From DASXHY01 sp035552155 (GTDB taxonomy: Bacteria; Verrucomicrobiota; Verrucomicrobiia; Limisphaerales; DASXHY01), in assembly GCA_035552155.1 (NCBI GenBank), contig DASZLX010000032.1, forward strand, positions 56,049-120,048: a stretch of DNA of 64,000 nucleotides, read 5' to 3'. The translations under genes and the position numbers were made by a program. Numbering within the stretch: the stretch's first letter is position 1; every line of letters begins with the position of its first letter. The notes under the pieces were generated by a model, which saw nothing but the letters and a program-made list of their open reading frames with translations, ran no database searches and was not told the DNA's origin. Below are positions 1-7,012 of the stretch, in pieces.

Positions 1-65
1 GCCCCGAAATCGCATGTGCGAAAACCGCCCAAGTAATCGAAATGTTGTGGCCTTAAAAAGGCTAT

Positions 66-103
66 CGCCTACCCATTTGTAGCTGGGGGCAAATGGGTAG
101 GCG
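66..103. terminator. Perfect 14-bp stem-loop, likely bidirectional terminator
   Basis: A perfect 14-bp inverted repeat (CGCCTACCCATTTG at 66-79 and its complement at 90-103) encloses a 10-nt loop. It is followed by an A/T-rich GATTTTAATT and preceded by AAAAAGG, so it could terminate transcription from either side. It lies downstream of the GYF_2 gene array read on the minus strand. The rest of 1-292 shows only a weaker 7-bp hairpin at 205-220 and no convincing gene. Confidence 0.45.
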
Positions 104-292
104 GATTTTAATTGTGATGATTCTAATGTCAAACCAAATGTCCAACGAAACATCGTGCTGAAAAAATTAAGATGCGTCCGCCCTGCGTCGTTTCGGCTCA
201 GTCATCCCGACGGGTCGGGACTCCTTCGCCGAAGCCTCGCTAAAAACCAAAAATCCTCGCTCCAAATCGGCTACAGTATTTTTTGAACCGCT

Positions 293-763
293 CTAGAACC
301 AAGACTTGTGGCCGTCCACGTAGGTGCGCACGAATTCGTCATCGGATTTGGCCAGGTAAAGGATGCCTTCGATGAGCCCGATGAGGTGCATGATGGGATA
401 GAGCGCTCCGCAGGATAGCACCGTGAGCAGGAGCATGGTAATGCCCGCGCCGGTGTAACCGAGGATGAATTTGTGCACGCCAAGGCCGCCGAGGATGATG
501 CCGCAGACACCGGCGGGAATTTTATCCGAAGCGCGGGGATTAGAGATTAGCGGCGGGACTGCCGGGGCCGGAGTGATGGGCGGCGGCGACGTTTTAATTT
601 CGGCGGCCAATTCGGGAAAGTAAGTGAGCGGCTTCCATTCGCCCGAGCCTTCCGCCTGGACCAGGGTTTCCGCGCGCACGCGGTTTTCGGCGATCCATTG
701 CCGCATCTGCTGGACGGTCACGGGTCCGTATGGCTGTCCGTCGGCTCCGATGATTTTATACAT
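293..763 (-). CDS. GYF_2-TM2 domain membrane protein
   Basis: A 156-aa protein. Residues 1-50 are a GYF_2 (DUF4339) domain opening with MYKIIGADG and carrying the GP...W...NR pattern and EWKPL. A proline-rich linker follows, then a TM2 domain (about residues 80-150) with two membrane helices separated by a short turn and the conserved Asp-rich end. GYF_2 is thought to mediate protein contacts and TM2 anchors it in the membrane; no enzyme function is implied. The start at 763 is chosen because AAAGGTG lies 4 nt upstream and all four GYF_2 neighbours start at the same motif. It is the last gene of a same-strand array of seven membrane-protein genes. Confidence 0.85.
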   Translation of the reverse strand: MYKIIGADGQPYGPVTVQQMRQWIAENRVRAETLVQAEGSGEWKPLTYFPELAAEIKTSPPPITPAPAVPPLISNPRASDKIPAGVCGIILGGLGVHKFILGYTGAGITMLLLTVLSCGALYPIMHLIGLIEGILYLAKSDDEFVRTYVDGHKSWF

Positions 764-785
764 AACGCACCTTTCGTTGCGGCGC

Positions 786-812
786 GGACGGCGCAAGCGC
801 GCCGTCCCTACC
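786..812. repeat. Single arm of the RAYT-linked palindromic (REP-like) repeat
   Basis: GGACGGCGC and GCGCCGTCC form a 9-bp stem with a 4-nt loop, followed by CTACC. Read in reverse it matches the first arm of the ~130-bp elements at 4886-5015 and 5540-5668. It sits between two genes of the GYF_2 array. Confidence 0.6.
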
Positions 813-854
813 TACTTGCAAGTGCCAGCGTGCGGCAAATTTCGGATTTTGCCA

Positions 855-1202
855 TTACATTTTCGGGGGGAGATTTGTAATGCGCGGCGGGACACTGCCG
901 GGCGGCGGCGGTTCCGGGACCTTGCCTTCCCGCAGGAGGCTGAGGCTGGTCACGAGCGACCATATCCACGCGAGCGCAAACAGCGAAGCGCCGGCCAGAA
1001 AGTATCGGGTGTAGGAGACCGCCGGCTGATCGTCCATCGGGGTATAATAATCTTTCATCAGGCCGTAATATTTTTTCATCACCAGCACGAACCACACGAG
1101 GACGAGGGTAAAGCCGGCGAGGGCGAGCACGAGTTGGCCGATGCCGGGGAGGATTCTGCGCCCCATGAGCGAGCCGAGGCCCGGCGTTGCGAATTGGTTC
1201 AT
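855..1202 (-). CDS. Small membrane protein with proline-rich tail
   Basis: A 115-aa protein with a Gly/Leu-rich N-terminus, two clear hydrophobic helices (about residues 20-42 and 67-90) and a C-terminal proline-rich cytoplasmic-looking tail containing EPPPPGSVPP. No family is recognised with certainty. It has no GYF_2 domain but lies between GYF_2 genes on the same strand. The PPPPG string resembles the proline-rich ligand of eukaryotic GYF domains, which suggests (inference) that it may be a partner of the neighbouring GYF_2 proteins. A longer frame reaches back to 1268, but that would overlap the previous gene by 38 nt, so the Met at 1202 is preferred; no strong ribosome-binding site is seen for either. 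Confidence 0.65.
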   Translation of the reverse strand: MNQFATPGLGSLMGRRILPGIGQLVLALAGFTLVLVWFVLVMKKYYGLMKDYYTPMDDQPAVSYTRYFLAGASLFALAWIWSLVTSLSLLREGKVPEPPPPGSVPPRITNLPPKM

Positions 1203-1230
1203 CAGAAAACAATTTCGCGCCGCGGCCGGG

Positions 1231-2256
1231 CTAAGCGGTTTTGCGGCCGAAGATTTCTTCATAAGCACACATGAGGGCGACCAGGGTCAGCGGAATGGTC
1301 ACCAGCAGGCCGATACAACAGGCGCAAAAGCCGGCCACATTGATGAGGCCCATCACCACCGCCAATCCAAAAACGTGGAACCAATGCCGGTGGACCATTT
1401 TCCAACTGATTTTCATCGCGCCCCAGAAGCCGATCTTTTTGTCGATGATGAGCGGCAGGACGAACATCCAGTTCACCGAGAAATACATGGCGGGGATCAT
1501 GCACAGCAGGAACACCGGCAGGGACGCGGTGAAGGCGGACATCATGTGGGTGAAGATTTCCTGCGGGTTGACAGACCCGGGATTTTGCCGGAGGGAATCC
1601 ATGAGCGGCGCCATTTTGGAGGCGTTCGCCATGTTGTAGGGAAGCATGCAGGCGGAGCCGATGACGCCGGGAATCAGTTTGCCGAGATAAAGGTCCTGAA
1701 AATGGCTGAAGCCGGTGAAAAGATTGCCGGCGCTGGCCGGTTGCCCGCGAATAATGGAAAGATAAACGTGATAAAGGCCGCCGGCCGCCGGACCCATCAC
1801 CAGCGCGAGGAAAATGAAATAGACGGGCGTGAGATATTGGGTGGTCTGGTAAGGGAGCCGATTCACGCCGCCCAGGGCGAGGATGGCCTGGATGATCAGG
1901 CTGGCGCCGAAAACGAGCGCCACCAGGAGCAGGAAGGTCACCAACAAGGTCCCGACATTGTTCTTGAACACTCCCCAGGCGCGGCTGACGCAACCGCCGA
2001 TGTCGAGGGAATAATCCCGCGCCAGGATTTCCTCCGGCGAAGCCGGAGCGGCGGCTGCCGCTTCAACCCCCGTTCCCGAAATAGCACCGGGCGCCAGGCC
2101 AAATTCGGGGTACATCTCCAGCGGTTTCCACTCCTGCGAACCTTCGAGGCAGACCGGCGTTTTTCCATTCAGGCGGCCTTCCGAGATCCACTCCCGGATT
2201 TGGTCCTCGCTGATGGGCCCGTATTCTTTTTGGTCGGCTCCGATGATTTTATACAT
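1231..2256 (-). CDS. GYF_2 domain polytopic membrane protein
   Basis: A 341-aa protein. Residues 1-50 are GYF_2 (MYKIIGADQKEYGP, W at about 24, EWKPLEMYPEF). After a short Pro/Ala linker, residues from about 95 onward hold six or so hydrophobic segments with glycine-rich turns, resembling the polytopic 'glycerophosphoryl diester phosphodiesterase membrane domain' / DUF4013-like architecture, though the exact family is not certain. No catalytic motif is visible. It is co-directional with its neighbours at short spacing. The start is fixed by the conserved MYKIIGADQKEYGP opening shared with the genes at 2308 and 2994. Confidence 0.8.
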   Translation of the reverse strand: MYKIIGADQKEYGPISEDQIREWISEGRLNGKTPVCLEGSQEWKPLEMYPEFGLAPGAISGTGVEAAAAAPASPEEILARDYSLDIGGCVSRAWGVFKNNVGTLLVTFLLLVALVFGASLIIQAILALGGVNRLPYQTTQYLTPVYFIFLALVMGPAAGGLYHVYLSIIRGQPASAGNLFTGFSHFQDLYLGKLIPGVIGSACMLPYNMANASKMAPLMDSLRQNPGSVNPQEIFTHMMSAFTASLPVFLLCMIPAMYFSVNWMFVLPLIIDKKIGFWGAMKISWKMVHRHWFHVFGLAVVMGLINVAGFCACCIGLLVTIPLTLVALMCAYEEIFGRKTA

Positions 2257-2307
2257 AAGACGGTTTCTGGCGTGAAAAAAATCCGCAGTGCGGTCGCGGC
2301 GTGGGCA

Positions 2308-2961
2308 TCATTGGAACTGCGATTTGACTTCCGATTTATTCAGGACCACCAAAGCCCAGATGCCGAAGGGGATGCCCAAAATGCAACAGCAACCGGCGCA
2401 GGGTATCATCGCGACGATGGCTGCCGCGATGGCGAGCGAGCGGCTTTGCAGGCGCAACATTTTGATGGCGCCGAGGAGGACGAAGGCGTTCACCACCACG
2501 ATGAGCAGGCAAACTGCGATGCCGACGGTCCCCTGCATGTTTTGCATTATGGATCGCATTTCCGGCGGAATATTGGCGGGCAGGTTCCGTTGAAACATCG
2601 CGCCGCCGCCAATCAACATGGCCAATCCCCGGAACAGGTATAACACGACCCCCAACGAAGCAGTGACGATGAGCGCGATGGCCGGACCTTTCACCGCCTG
2701 GAGCGCGGCATCGCGCGAACCGGGAGCGCCCGGCATGGCCATGGGGGCGGGGGCGGAGCCAGGCGGCGGCGCGCTGGTTCCGGCGGCGGCCGGGCTCAGC
2801 ACGTCGGCAAATTCCGCGAATGCGGAGAGCGTCTGCCATTCACCACCGTCGCGCTGCGCCCGCGTATGCGCATTCAAACGGCCATCGATGATCCATTGGC
2901 GAATTTGTTCAGCGGCGATGGGTCCATATTCCTTTTGGTCGGCTCCAATGATTTTAAACAT
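2308..2961 (-). CDS. GYF_2 domain membrane protein
   Basis: A 217-aa protein starting MFKIIGADQKEYGP. The GYF_2 domain covers residues 1-52. A Pro/Ala/Met linker with APPPGSAPAP follows, then three to four hydrophobic helices, the last containing a Cys cluster (CAGCCCILG) and ending near the C-terminus. No enzymatic motif is seen. The repeated opening and closely similar first 25 residues show recent paralogy with the adjacent GYF_2 genes. Confidence 0.8.
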   Translation of the reverse strand: MFKIIGADQKEYGPIAAEQIRQWIIDGRLNAHTRAQRDGGEWQTLSAFAEFADVLSPAAAGTSAPPPGSAPAPMAMPGAPGSRDAALQAVKGPAIALIVTASLGVVLYLFRGLAMLIGGGAMFQRNLPANIPPEMRSIMQNMQGTVGIAVCLLIVVVNAFVLLGAIKMLRLQSRSLAIAAAIVAMIPCAGCCCILGIPFGIWALVVLNKSEVKSQFQ

Positions 2962-2993
2962 AATATTTTTCTATGGTTGCAAGGTTGGTTTGC

Positions 2994-3860
2994 TCATGGA
3001 TTCCACCGCAGGCCGGCGAGCCGGTCGGAGGTCAATTGTTGAACACTGCCATCGGCGAAGGCCACGACGCACAAGCGGCCATGGCGCGATTTTGGAAGCA
3101 TCAACTCCGGGCCGCCACTGGTGTTCCAGCCGTCTTCGGTTTCAAAAAGGAGAACCGTATTGGGAGCGATGTTTTTTTCTTCGATGCCATCGAGTTGGGA
3201 ATTAAAAGCATAGTCGCACCGGTCGGTGGGACCTGCGGCGGGACATTTGAAAACCCTTTCAGAAGGAGCATACGATTTGATGGAATCACACCACGTTTTC
3301 GCGGGCGGCAAATGGTCTCCATGGTCCCCGGAATAAATGCGCACCGCCAGCGCCAATTGTTTCATGTTATTGACGCATTGAATCGTTTGCGCGCGCTGTT
3401 TGGCTTTGGACAGGGCCGGCAAAAGCATTGCCCCCTCGAGAGGAATCATCAGGAGCAACACGGCGGACACGATGGTTCCCGCCAGTGCGATGCCAAAACC
3501 ACTGAGAGCGCCGTTGCTTTTTTTCACCCGGTTTATCGCGATGATACCGAGGATTAACCCGATCACCGCGCCGATGCCGCACGTGAACAATCCCAGGACA
3601 CCTGAAATGAGTGAGCCAATGGCCAGGCCGCTGGTTCTGGACGGTGGAGGGGGGGCGGAGGGTGCGGGGGAAACCATCGGCGGAACGCGGTGCGCAAAGG
3701 CCGCGGTAAATTCCGGGAATTCGCTTAGCGGCTTCCAATCGCCGCCGTCAGCCTGCGTCCTGGTTTGGAAGTTGACGCGACCTTGCGCAATCCATTGATT
3801 CATCTGGTCTGCCGAAACCGGGCCGTACTCCTTCTGGTCCGCTCCGATGATTTTATACAT
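2994..3860 (-). CDS. GYF_2-DUF4190-pilin-like (H-X9-DG) fusion protein
   Basis: A 288-aa protein in three parts. Residues 1-50 are GYF_2. A Pro-rich linker (APSAPPPPS) leads to a two-helix DUF4190-like segment (about 75-140), which runs into a region typical of verrucomicrobial/planctomycetal prepilin-like proteins: ALSKAKQRAQTIQCVNNMKQL, then KCPAAG, and a C-terminal RHGRLCVVAFADGSVQ that corresponds to the 'H-x9-DG' terminus. Normally that region follows a type IV pilin-like N-terminal helix; here the helix is supplied by the DUF4190 part. The Met at 3860 is chosen over 3869 because AAGGA lies 8 nt upstream and all paralogues start at MYKIIG. Confidence 0.8.
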   Translation of the reverse strand: MYKIIGADQKEYGPVSADQMNQWIAQGRVNFQTRTQADGGDWKPLSEFPEFTAAFAHRVPPMVSPAPSAPPPPSRTSGLAIGSLISGVLGLFTCGIGAVIGLILGIIAINRVKKSNGALSGFGIALAGTIVSAVLLLMIPLEGAMLLPALSKAKQRAQTIQCVNNMKQLALAVRIYSGDHGDHLPPAKTWCDSIKSYAPSERVFKCPAAGPTDRCDYAFNSQLDGIEEKNIAPNTVLLFETEDGWNTSGGPELMLPKSRHGRLCVVAFADGSVQQLTSDRLAGLRWNP

Positions 3861-3935
3861 AGGCGTCATCCTTGGACATGTTTTCCAACGCTCCCACTGT
3901 GGAGCTTTTACCCAATTGTCCCTGACAAAGCAAGG

Positions 3936-4364
3936 TCAGGCCGCGAACCATTGAAAAATCGGGAACGGTAAATTCCGCAGAAGGCCGAACAAAATCCAAG
4001 CGGCGAGATAGCACCACAGCCAGCGGGCATTCAGAGGCAGAGAGCCGCCGCGCATGGTGAGCCACATCCAGCGCAGACCGAACCACGCGGCAAGTGGCAG
4101 CGAAAGGACGAACATCGCGTTCAGTTGGAAAGCCGCGATGAGGTTCCCGTGCAACAATTGATGCAGGGCACGCTGTGCGCCGCAGCCGGGGCAGTCCAAC
4201 CCGGTTATTTGATGAAACATGCAGGGGGGGAAAATAGCGACCTGCGTGGGATCAAAGGCGAAGTAAATCAGGGCGCCGGTGGCGCATAAAAGGCAAACGC
4301 CCGCCAGCAGCAACGCCCTGGCGCTGGGAAATCCGACCCGCGTGAGGTTAGAGCCGGTAAACAT
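3936..4364 (-). CDS. DUF2752 membrane protein
   Basis: A 142-aa protein with a first transmembrane helix, then the diagnostic DUF2752 motif CPGCGAQRALHQLLHG (around residue 60), and two further helices. DUF2752 proteins are small membrane proteins of unknown role, often found beside TM2 or dispanin-like genes, and this context fits. The Met at 4364 overlaps the preceding GYF_2 gene by 17 nt, suggesting coupled translation; an in-frame start at 4403 would overlap more. Confidence 0.8.
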   Translation of the reverse strand: MFTGSNLTRVGFPSARALLLAGVCLLCATGALIYFAFDPTQVAIFPPCMFHQITGLDCPGCGAQRALHQLLHGNLIAAFQLNAMFVLSLPLAAWFGLRWMWLTMRGGSLPLNARWLWCYLAAWILFGLLRNLPFPIFQWFAA

Positions 4365-4842
4365 GATGTATCGGATGGCCCAAAGCGGCGGACGCAAAGA
4401 CAACAGCTAATATGATTACTATCAGGGCGAGGCTCATCAGGGAAAGCACCAACCCGGCGATGGCCATGCCTTTGCCGTCATATCGATTCGGGTTGCTTTT
4501 AATTTGAGACAGGGCGACGAGCGACAAAATCAGGCCGGTGATGTTGAACGGCAGTCCGTAACAACAACACAAGCCGAAGGTCAGGGAAAAAATTCCCAGG
4601 ATCAGGCTGGTGAGGGCGAGAGCGGAGCTTTTGTAAGCGGCCGGCGCTGCGGCAGTGGAAGGGGCTGTCGCTGCGAACAAGAGGGAGAATTCCGGCAGCG
4701 CACTGAGGTTTTTCCATTCGGTTGCGCCCTGCGCGAGCGTGGGCGTGGCGGCATTGGCGCGGCCTTCGGTGATCCATTGGCGCAATTGGTCGGCGGAAAT
4801 GGGGCCGTACTCCTTTCCATCGGCTCCGATGACTCTATACAT
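4348..4842 (-). CDS. GYF_2-DUF4190 membrane protein
   Basis: A 164-aa protein. The GYF_2 domain (residues 1-52, MYRVIGADGKEYGP) is followed by an Ala/Pro linker and a DUF4190 domain (about 75-155) made of two hydrophobic helices joined by QIKSNPNRYDGKGMAIAG, a typical DUF4190 hinge. It is the first gene of the seven-gene minus-strand array. Upstream lies a copy of the RAYT-linked repeat. No function is known; an adaptor or scaffold role at the membrane is an inference from the domains. Confidence 0.85.
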   Translation of the reverse strand: MYRVIGADGKEYGPISADQLRQWITEGRANAATPTLAQGATEWKNLSALPEFSLLFAATAPSTAAAPAAYKSSALALTSLILGIFSLTFGLCCCYGLPFNITGLILSLVALSQIKSNPNRYDGKGMAIAGLVLSLMSLALIVIILAVVFASAALGHPIHHVYRL

Positions 4843-4885
4843 GAATGGACTCTGGTTAATTCTCTGGCTGGCGTCAAGTGCGACA

Positions 4886-5015
4886 GTAGGGACGGCGCGC
4901 TGGCGCCGTCAGCGCCGCGTTCAGCGGCGCAACGTGGGGCGTGGCTGGAGTCGTGGGTTTGAGTTGTTCCGCCCGCTACTGCGCGGGTAGGGACGCCGTG
5001 GCACGGCGTCCCTAC
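4886..5015. repeat. 130-bp palindromic element, copy A (upstream of RAYT)
   Basis: The element has terminal inverted repeats GTAGGGACG (4886-4894) and CGTCCCTAC (5007-5015). It consists of two conserved arms around a variable ~26-nt centre. The first arm contains GACGGCGC/GCGCCGTC and GCGCCGC/GCGGCGC hairpins; the second contains a CCCGC/GCGGG hairpin and a perfect 13-bp stem (GTAGGGACGCCGT). It ends 54 nt before the transposase start. This is the organisation of a bacterial interspersed mosaic element served by a RAYT. Confidence 0.8.
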
Positions 5016-5069
5016 CAATCTTCTTCGCTGCGCTTGCTGAATTTGATTTTGTCGTCTTAACTGCCCTCA

Positions 5070-5543
5070 ATGGAAATTCCACAGCGCAAAAGGTTGCCTC
5101 ATGAGGTGCCGTCGTGGGTGGACCCGCAAAAGGAAATTTATTTCATCACCATCAACTGCAAAAAGCGTTTTCAAAATCAGCTCACCTTGCCAGGCATAGC
5201 CGAACAACTATTCGAAACGGTTCGTCATCGGCAGGAAGGATTTTTGTGGTGGCCTTATTTATTTTTGCTGATGCCTGACCATTTGCACGCCCTTCTTTCG
5301 TTTCCTCCGTCCGGAAAGCCGCTAAAACAGATCGTTTCCAAATGGAAGGAATGGACGGCCAAGGAAATTAAAATAGCTTGGCAACGCGATTTTTTTGAGC
5401 ATCGGTTGCGGCGGGAAGAAAGCCGCCGGGAAAAAGCCGACTATATTTTACAAAATCCGGTTCGCGCAAAATTAATCGCACGGCCGGAAGAATGGCCGTT
5501 CATCTATTTTGGGGATGGCCAACGCCCGCAATTCGACTGGTAG
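5070..5543 (+). CDS. REP-associated tyrosine transposase (RAYT, Y1_Tnp/HUH)
   Basis: A 157-aa transposase of the IS200/IS605-related Transposase_17 family. The HUH metal-binding motif is MPDHLHALL (His71, His73), and the putative nucleophile is Tyr125 in ADYILQNPVRAKL, a strongly conserved RAYT string. Basic stretches (RRL, KRF) fit binding of single-stranded hairpin DNA. These proteins cut and join REP hairpins and occur as single-copy domesticated genes. Here the gene is flanked directly by two near-identical copies of a palindromic element. The TAG stop (5541-5543) lies inside the terminal repeat of the downstream copy. Confidence 0.9.
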   Translation: MEIPQRKRLPHEVPSWVDPQKEIYFITINCKKRFQNQLTLPGIAEQLFETVRHRQEGFLWWPYLFLLMPDHLHALLSFPPSGKPLKQIVSKWKEWTAKEIKIAWQRDFFEHRLRREESRREKADYILQNPVRAKLIARPEEWPFIYFGDGQRPQFDW

Positions 5544-5668
5544 GGATGGCGCGCCTGCGCCGTCAGCGCCGCGTTCAGCGGCGCAACGTGGGGCGTAATT
5601 CACGCGATCGGCTCGCGGATTCCGCCCGCTACTGCGCGGGCGGGGACGCCGTGGCACGGCGTCCCTAC
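5540..5668. repeat. 129-bp palindromic element, copy B (downstream of RAYT)
   Basis: It has the same order and orientation of hairpins as copy A, with terminal repeats GTAGGGATG (5540-5548) and CGTCCCTAC (5660-5668). Both arms are nearly identical to copy A, whereas the central ~26 nt differ. Its first bases supply the stop codon of the transposase, so gene and repeat overlap. It ends 24 nt before the 3' end of the convergent trpD gene and may also act as a terminator between them. Confidence 0.8.
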
Positions 5669-5692
5669 CACCTCACGGCTGTCGAAGGCGGA

Positions 5693-6748
5693 TTACTCGG
5701 CCAACTCCTTCAGCTTTCTCGCGGCTTTGCCGCCGTCGATTAGTTCGACGGCGAGGTCCCATCCTTCGCCCAGGGTGCGTGCGCGATTGGCCACGAACAG
5801 GCCGGCAGCGGCGTTTAACAACACGGCGTCGCGTTTCGGGCCGCGATCCTCGCCGCGCAAAATTCGGCGGATAATTTCGGCGTTGACCTCCCGGGTTCCA
5901 CCCGCGAGATCGGCCAGCGTTGCTGGTTGTAGCGGAAAATGACCGGCGTCGAGGACTGAAGTGGTGAAGCCGCGTTCCTGGTAAAACTCCGCGACGGCAT
6001 TTTCACCCAGGGTCGAGAGTTCATCCAGATAGCGGACGGTATCCGGAGGACTGTGGACTTTCCCCGAGACCACCATCCCACGCCGCGCGCCGAGCGATTG
6101 CAACACGTGCGCGAGCGGTTCGCACAATTCCGGGCGAGGCACTCCGACCAGTTGCGCGCCGGGATGCGCGGGGTTTAAGAGCGGGCCGAGAAAATTGAAG
6201 ATGGTTCGCCGGCCGCGGTCGGCGCAGAGTTTGCGCGCGGGGCCGATGTGCCGGAAAGCCGGGTGGTAGCTCGGCGCGAAAAAAAATGCGAAATATCGCT
6301 CGCGCAATGAATGCGCGGCTTCGTCCGGCGTCAAATCGATTTTGATCCCGAGCGCTTCGAGCACGTCCGCGCTGCCCGCCTGCGAGGTGACGGCGCGGTT
6401 GCCGTGTTTGGCGACCGGCACACCCGCCGCGGCGCAAATGATGGCGACGGTTGTGGAAATGTTGAACGTGTTGAGGCGGTCGCCGCCGGTGCCGCACACG
6501 TCCAGGATTTCGTGCGTGTTGCGCCAGGCGGGATCGAGCGGCGGCGCGATGGATTTTTCGCGCAACGCGCGAGCGAACGCGGCAATTTCTCCGACGGTCT
6601 CGCCTTTGAGCGCGAGATGGCAAAGAAAGTCCGCTTTCAATGTGGCGGGAACTTTTTCGTCGATGATTTGTTCGACGGCCAGGCGCGCCTGGTCATCAGA
6701 AAGATGTCGCGCAGCGGCAAGTTCAACGATTAGAGTATCCAGCGTCAT
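5693..6748 (-). CDS. trpD: Anthranilate phosphoribosyltransferase
   Basis: A 351-aa cytoplasmic enzyme that joins anthranilate to PRPP in tryptophan synthesis. The PRPP-binding GTGGD (86-90) with NTFNIST, the anthranilate/PRPP motif KHGNRA (114-119) and the GSADVLEALG signature are present. The usual KHGNRS..SxxGSAD reads KHGNRAVTSQAGSAD, a mild variation. Length is normal for the family. No other trp gene is nearby, so it appears to stand alone. Its 3' end abuts the palindromic element shared with the convergent RAYT. Confidence 0.95.
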   Translation of the reverse strand: MTLDTLIVELAAARHLSDDQARLAVEQIIDEKVPATLKADFLCHLALKGETVGEIAAFARALREKSIAPPLDPAWRNTHEILDVCGTGGDRLNTFNISTTVAIICAAAGVPVAKHGNRAVTSQAGSADVLEALGIKIDLTPDEAAHSLRERYFAFFFAPSYHPAFRHIGPARKLCADRGRRTIFNFLGPLLNPAHPGAQLVGVPRPELCEPLAHVLQSLGARRGMVVSGKVHSPPDTVRYLDELSTLGENAVAEFYQERGFTTSVLDAGHFPLQPATLADLAGGTREVNAEIIRRILRGEDRGPKRDAVLLNAAAGLFVANRARTLGEGWDLAVELIDGGKAARKLKELAE

Positions 6749-6864
6749 GCGGTTTTCGGTTCAACGGCCAGCACGGTATACCTCATCCTGCTCGCAAATC
6801 AAAATCGTAAACTGAAAGCGTGTCGTTTGGCCGGGACGGGATGGAACTCTTTCGGCGCCTCAAT

Positions 6865-6946
6865 TAGGGCGCAGACGCGTCGTTGGCGTCATTTTTTTTC
6901 GCCCGCTATTACGCGGGCGGGCACGCCATGGCGCGGCGTCCCTACC
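6865..6946. repeat. Degenerate copy of the RAYT-linked element
   Basis: The second arm is recognisable at 6900-6946 (CGCCCGC...GCGGGCGGGCACGCC...GGCGTCCCTACC) with several changes. A weak first-arm remnant beginning TAGGGCGC lies at 6865. It occupies the 264-nt gap between the divergent trpD and macA-like genes; nothing else is evident there. Confidence 0.55.
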
Positions 6947-7012
6947 GGGGCAGTTGGGAAAAGTGGTAACCTCCTGGTTACAGAAAGTGTCTGAATTTCT
7001 CGAAGTAATTTT

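Noticed and set aside
1141..2643. 500-codon plus-strand frame across the GYF_2 array
   Set aside because: Antisense to GYF_2 genes with conserved starts; His/Glu/Asp/Arg-rich shadow composition.
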